From assembly GCA_036872755.1 (NCBI GenBank), contig JAVHNS010000009.1, positions 2,126,001 through 2,190,000 on the forward strand: 64,000 bases of DNA, written 5' to 3'. The notes beneath the pieces were generated by a model. It ran no database searches. It was not told the DNA's origin and saw only the letters and a program-made list of their open reading frames with translations. How positions within the stretch are numbered: the stretch's first letter is position 1; each line of letters opens with the position of its first letter. A program made the position numbers and the translations under genes. Shown piece after piece: positions 59,263-64,000 of the stretch. This DNA is from Orbilia blumenaviensis (lineage: Eukaryota; Ascomycota; Orbiliomycetes; Orbiliales; Orbiliaceae).

Positions 59263-59651
59263 AGCAAACAGGGTAACACATTGATTATGATGAAGAATTT
59301 ATTGTGTACACTATAATACAATGTAATGTTAATGTCAATGAAAGTGTATGATCTAATAACAATATGATTGAAGAAAATAACTTGAAAACTCATGTCAGAA
59401 TCCATGGGGCGGAGTGAAGTGTATTGAACTAAGTCTGCTGAGTTCAGTGATGTCCTCAGACAGTGTTTATATACAAAGAACGGGCCACACACAGGGTGGG
59501 TTTTGAGCCAGTCAATAAGAGCTGAGAGCCATAAAGGCTGTAAAGCCCCTAGCAGGATCGGGCTAGTTCCAGAAACGTTTAAACTAATAGCCGGAACATT
59601 TCAATAGTAGTATACAGGCAGGATATTTACAGAAATGCATGGCAATCATAC

Positions 59652-59891
59652 CTAAAGATATTGCGAATACCAAGCGTTTTGATATTTGGAAGTGTAAGGC
59701 GAGGCACAAGTGGTGCACACTGTAAAATCGGTGCCTCCGCATTGGGCATATTGGGCAGCAGAACAACTGCCCGAGCCTGGAGTAGTACTAGGTCTTGTGG
59801 TCGTCCTCGTGGAGGTTGTAGTGACCCTAAACGTCGTGGTGGTGGTCACTCTGGACGTTGTTGTTGAGGTTGTCTGTAAGGATTTGGACAT
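59652..59891 (-). pseudogene. Orphan, decayed linker-CBM1 fragment
   Basis: A minus-strand frame encodes a Thr-rich linker (TTTSRVTTTTTFRVTTT) followed by a CBM1-like end, QYAQCGGTDFTVC to KYQNAWYSQYL. The final CBM1 cysteine is replaced by Tyr (YSQYL instead of YSQCL), and another expected cysteine reads Ser (YTSKYQ). No signal peptide or catalytic domain is found upstream; a CTTACAG acceptor-like site precedes the linker. It looks like the surviving 3' exon of a lost cellulase-type gene. The region 59263-59651 holds nothing else visible. Confidence 0.55.
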
Positions 59892-60123
59892 TGCGGGATG
59901 TTGATCGAAGCATTGCTGCTTATAAAGCTACTGTAAATAGTCATCCTAATAACAGTGATAGTTCTTTTATAGATCCCAGTTCTATCTAATAATAGTGATA
60001 TCATGACCAGATATATTATTCATGAAGATGATTTGGTCTCAGATCCGCAACATGTACTACTTAAGTTTATAAATTGATTGATACAGACATGGTTGGTCGT
60101 ACCTGAGGAGGTCGTCGCCGTTA

Positions 60124-61892
60124 TTACAGAACATAGCGGAAATAGATATTCTTCCGGTCAGTCAGGTCAAGGAAGGCCATTCTGTCCCTCTCCTCTTCAC
60201 CCAGACCATCCATTTTGTCCCTTCTTCTGTTTTCCAGGCGCAGGATGGCGTATAGAATCCCACAAAGGAAGATCACAATACAATAGCTAGACACTTCATA
60301 TTAGCATTGTACCAGACTACCAGTACAATTCACGCTGGGATTGAGTATGGGGGTTATCGAAATTGAACTAACCACACAATTACGCCCGTCCACAACGCTG
60401 GATAGTGCTGCTTCACAGTCTGCGATTTAACCAGTAGTGGTCCAACGATCTAAATCAGTTTACCGTTTTGTTAGCCTAGAATCTTCTTCTACATAATTTC
60501 AAGAGGTGTGGATTATGCTCACATTTCCGACGCAGTACGCCACAAAGATTGAAGCCGCCAGAAAACTCTTCTTCGTGGCACCGGCGACATTTGCCATACC
60601 TGTTGATATAATCAAGCCAACTACAGGACCAAAAAACCCGATAATCTGATATCCTGCAACCGGAATCGCCCTATTACTCCAGTCGCTCGCCCATATCATA
60701 GCACAGCCGGTAATGACGGGTAGCGAATATATTACCATCTGAATTATCCTCGCATCTTTGAATCTTGCGCTGACCCATCCGCTTAGCAGGATGAAAATGA
60801 AGCAGATTGCACCCAATGGGAACTGCAATAGTATCGACTCCAGTGGAGTATATCCAAATGTTGAGACAATCAATGGCCCGAAGCCGGACACTCCTCCGTT
60901 GATAATGTATGCGGCTGCCATCATAAGTGTTATAATCCAGATCTTCGGGTCTACCAATGCCTCCAGAATCTGTTCCACCTTTATTTTGTGACACCGAACC
61001 CCAGTCTGGCCAATTCTCAATCTTTCCACCGCAACTTTCCTCTCCTCTTCCGTCAAGAACCACGCTGTACCAACGCTGTTAGGTATACTGAAGCACGCCA
61101 ATCCAAAAATGACTGTTAAAGCGCCTGCGAAGAGGTAAATGTACTGCCAACTTCTTAGATCTGCTTCTATCTGACTGAACCCATAGTTCAAAGCCCCACC
61201 GATAACTGTCCACCCACCTGTTGCCGAGAACCACCAGCTCTGCCGAAGAGCTTGCTCCTGTTGGGTGTACGTCCCCGACACGATCGTCATGAACGCGGTT
61301 GGTATAATACTCTCGACAAAACCAAGGAGGAAGCGCTGAAGGTAGAGGGTTTTGTAGGACTTAATACCTGCGGTAGACATGACTATTCCACCCCATGTGA
61401 TTATGACCCACGGGAGAACACGGGGGTATGGAAACCGTTGAAGAAGAAACGTAAGGGGGTACAACCCCCCCAGCATACCAAAGTAAAACAATGAGGTGGC
61501 CCATGACAAACGGGTCGTATCGCGCGTCGGAGGTGTGGTAGAGGAATCGATCAGAACAAGAGAAAGATCTGTCGTCATTCCAAAAAGTGCTGCTGCACCA
61601 AGAATAGCCTGTCACTCATGAGTACTCCGTCAGACCTCCCTTGTGTTGCAAGCGTTGTATTTTATTTTTTCCCAAAAGAGATGGTACATACCTTGTCATA
61701 GTAGGTGAGACCATACCCAACCCACATTAGTGGAACGTAGTAACGGTCGATTTTTCGAACAACCGTCTTTTCTAGGGCGGGGTCGATTGACTGTGCTCTA
61801 TCAGGGACAATAGTCGCAGCGATATCGCGGTCTGCAAGTGCGACTTTCGCGATATCAATGCCAACGTTCTCTTCGTCGGAATTGCCCATCAT
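60124..61892 (-). CDS. MFS transporter, allantoate permease (DAL5)-like family
   Basis: Four exons, 61692-61892, 60523-61608, 60373-60449 and 60124-60286, join in phase to 508 residues. After a polar N-terminus comes EKTVVRKIDRYYVPLMWVGYGLTYYDK, typical of anion:cation symporters of this MFS family. Helices with SLFYFGMLGGLYPLTFLLQRFP, then LQRFLLGFVESIIPTAFMTIVSGTYT, follow. The central loop FLTEEERKVAVERLR is a further hallmark, and the second half includes YIINGGVSGFGPLIVSTFGYTPLES. About twelve helices are expected. The tail contains NRRRDKMDG and a DLTDRKNIYFRYVL ending characteristic of the group. Substrates in the family include allantoate, ureidosuccinate, nicotinate and other small organic anions; the specific one here is unknown. 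Confidence 0.88.
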
Positions 61893-62929
61893 GATATCAG
61901 GATGATTTTAAATACTCAGGCTGCTAACAAGAGGTACTTTGTGAGAAGTGGTTGCCAAAGCTTTCCTACTGACTACCATAGGCCTGCAGGCGCAAATATT
62001 TATACTACTCTTATATGATCATTTCAAAATCCCACCTCGCCTCCGGTATCGCCTCCAACCTGGATGCTGAATAGGTTTTAAGCTTGGCAGCAAGGTTTGT
62101 GGACGCCGAGGCTATTCCGTGCTAAGATAACTTTACGGCCCGAGCAGATCAGTCGGGACACACTAGTAGTTGTTGTGCCGCCGCATCGGACGTAACAGTA
62201 ATCGGGCCGGTGTTGGAGGCCTATCGATTATAGAAAAAGAAAAAGAGGAGAACTTCATATTACAGCGAAGGAAGGGATGGAGTGATTCAGATCATTTTGA
62301 GAACCTAACCAATCCACTTAGCACTAGAGATTCTCTCTGACGCCACAGATCCACCCGACGGCTTTGTATCAGTAGTGTCAAAGGATGCTCCTTGACCAGA
62401 ACTCTGTTCGTACACGATGTGCTGCCTATACAGGAAGCTCGGACCTCAAGAGAAATGACTGGATAGAATGTAACGCGACGGACTCTGTTCGTAGCTATTC
62501 ACTGGTACTTGAAGTGTGATGTAGCTTATCTCTATCATTTAATGTATTTAGATTATCTGGTGCCGATTTTATCGTCATTGGAAGGGTATGTGAGTTTTGT
62601 TAGATACAAATAAATGCTGTATAGTAACAGATATCTTATCATGATATTCCGCGCAGGGTTTCGTCGGCTCTCGAGGTCCGAGCTTCCTGTGCATGTGTAG
62701 GCAGCTCATCGTGTATGAATGGTGGTCTGGTCAAGGAGTGCCCCTTAATAAGTAGGCTAGCTTGTAATATGTAGATAAATGTAATAACGAGTTGGTTCTT
62801 TGATTAGATATCTGTCATATTTACGGCAGGATGGCTATATGCAGACAGAATAGGCAGAAGTTTATATATGAAATTAGTGGTAATTTTATACCCTATATAA
62901 AAGGATATTTTAAGTCACATGATACAACT
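61893..62929. other. Spacer before the AT-rich block
   Basis: Promoter of the transporter gene, then non-coding DNA of moderate GC content. No ORF of note. Confidence 0.5.
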
Positions 62930-63565
62930 TTATGAATTTGTAAATTATAATAATTTGCGCCGAGTAGGCGTTTTAACTAGTGAATTATTAAGTACATAAA
63001 TATACTTATAAATAAACTTTCTAAATGACTATTAAATTTATAAGTAAGTGTATAAATAAATTTGTAAATAAGTTTATTAATTAATTAATAATTAAATTAT
63101 AAAAAAGTTTGTATATATATAAAAAAATTTATTAGTTAATTTATTAATTATTATTTAAAAATAATTTATAAATAAATTTATTGATTATTATTTAAATTAA
63201 AAAGCAAATTTTTAAAAAGTTTATTAATTAATTAATTATTATAATATTATAAAAAATAATTAAAAATAAAAATTTTAATTATAAATTATTAATAAAATAA
63301 TTAATATTATAAAAAAAAAATATTAAAAAAAAAAATTAAAAAAATAAAAAAAAATTAAAAAATAAAAATAAATTAAATAATAAATAAAATCAAATAAAAT
63401 TAAAAAATCATAAATAAAAATATGTTAATAATTGAAAATTTTTATATAAAAAATATATTTTGACGATATAACAAAAAATATAATTATAAATAATTTAAAT
63501 TTAATTTTATATTATAAAATAATTATAATAATTTAATAAATAAATTTATTATATAAACTATAAAA

Positions 63566-63605
<40 letters not shown>

Positions 63606-64000
63606 AAAAATTACATACAAAATAAATACTCACCCTACATTTATTTGATAAAAATTTAAAAAAAATTAAAAAAAAAAAAAAAAATTAAAAAAAAAATTTA
63701 CATTATTATAATTATGTACAAATTATTTATTCACCTTACGCATAATAAACAAAAAAAAAATTAAAAAAAATAAAAAAAAATAAAAAAAAAAATTTAATAG
63801 ATAATTATATACAAAGTAACTAGTTACTCTACATATATTTAAAAAAAATTTATAATTAATTATATATAAAATAAATACTTACCCTGCATATACTTATTTA
63901 AAAAAAAACCTTATAGTTAACTATATATAAAGTAAATACTTACCCTGCATGTGCTTACTTGAGAAAGTTTATGGTTGGTCATACGCAAGATAAGAACTTA
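62930..64000. repeat. Extremely AT-rich, gene-free block
   Basis: Nearly all A/T, with A and T homopolymers (for example about 63570-63603) and TTAATTAA-type stretches. It contains the decayed tandem repeat described next. No coding signal. Confidence 0.85.
63628..64000. repeat. Tandem repeat decaying by C-to-T and G-to-A changes
   Basis: A core ACTTACCCTGCAT or a close variant recurs at about 63628, 63729, 63822, 63877 and 63938, with the start of a further copy at the window edge. Spacing is 55 to 100 bases, 61 between the last two full copies. The right-hand copies are richer in G and C, and each step left has more TA in place of TG or CA. The pattern fits RIP or cytosine deamination of an array extending right of the window. 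Confidence 0.7.

Overview
The window reads as nuclear DNA of a filamentous ascomycete (Pezizomycotina). Genes lie on both strands with long AT-rich spacers. Most genes carry short introns, about 54 to 135 bases, with GT...AG ends and GTAAGT/GTATGT-like donors. The families are typical of such fungi: AA11 lytic polysaccharide monooxygenase, GH45 endoglucanase, CBM1 modules, CFEM proteins, fungal rhodopsin-domain membrane proteins, an OrsD-like zinc-finger protein and a fungal His-Me finger nuclease. The enzyme content suggests a plant-litter or plant-associated fungus. I cannot name the species. All spliced models below were assembled by hand from the sequence, checking reading phase at every junction.

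Layout. 0-5.4 kb: the edge of a STAND/NLR-like N-terminal domain, a 47-residue one-helix microprotein, and an AA11 enzyme. 9.9-13.1 kb: a secreted CREG/PNPOx-like protein and a ten-exon epoxide hydrolase. 16-21.2 kb: a conserved hypothetical gene, a possible orphan exon, a CBM1-GH45 endoglucanase and a rhodopsin-domain protein. 23.6-29.1 kb: a secreted pepsin-like protein and a hypothetical gene. 30.7-38.4 kb: two more rhodopsin-domain proteins, a CFEM GPI protein, an HSL-type esterase and a small hypothetical. 41.4-47 kb: a GMC oxidoreductase with a C-terminal CBM1 and a small secreted CBM1 protein. 48-52.3 kb: two large proteins of unknown function with disordered tails. 52.3-56.5 kb: a His-Me finger nuclease and an OrsD-finger protein whose C-terminal half carries a tyrosine-recombinase-like residue set. 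57.6-61.9 kb: a GPI protein with four 12-cysteine repeats, a broken CBM1 relic and an allantoate-permease-like MFS transporter. From about 62.9 kb to the end the DNA is extremely AT-rich, with a decaying tandem repeat.

How the genes fit together. GH45, AA11, the GMC oxidase and the CBM1 proteins form a secreted polysaccharide-attack set, with the oxidase a plausible source of H2O2 or electrons. Three rhodopsin-domain proteins and the CFEM protein are surface components. The nuclease and recombinase-like genes, on the same strand and 584 bases apart, are the best candidate for an undescribed mobile or domesticated-mobile system. The AT-rich right end shows transitions expected of repeat-induced point mutation (RIP).
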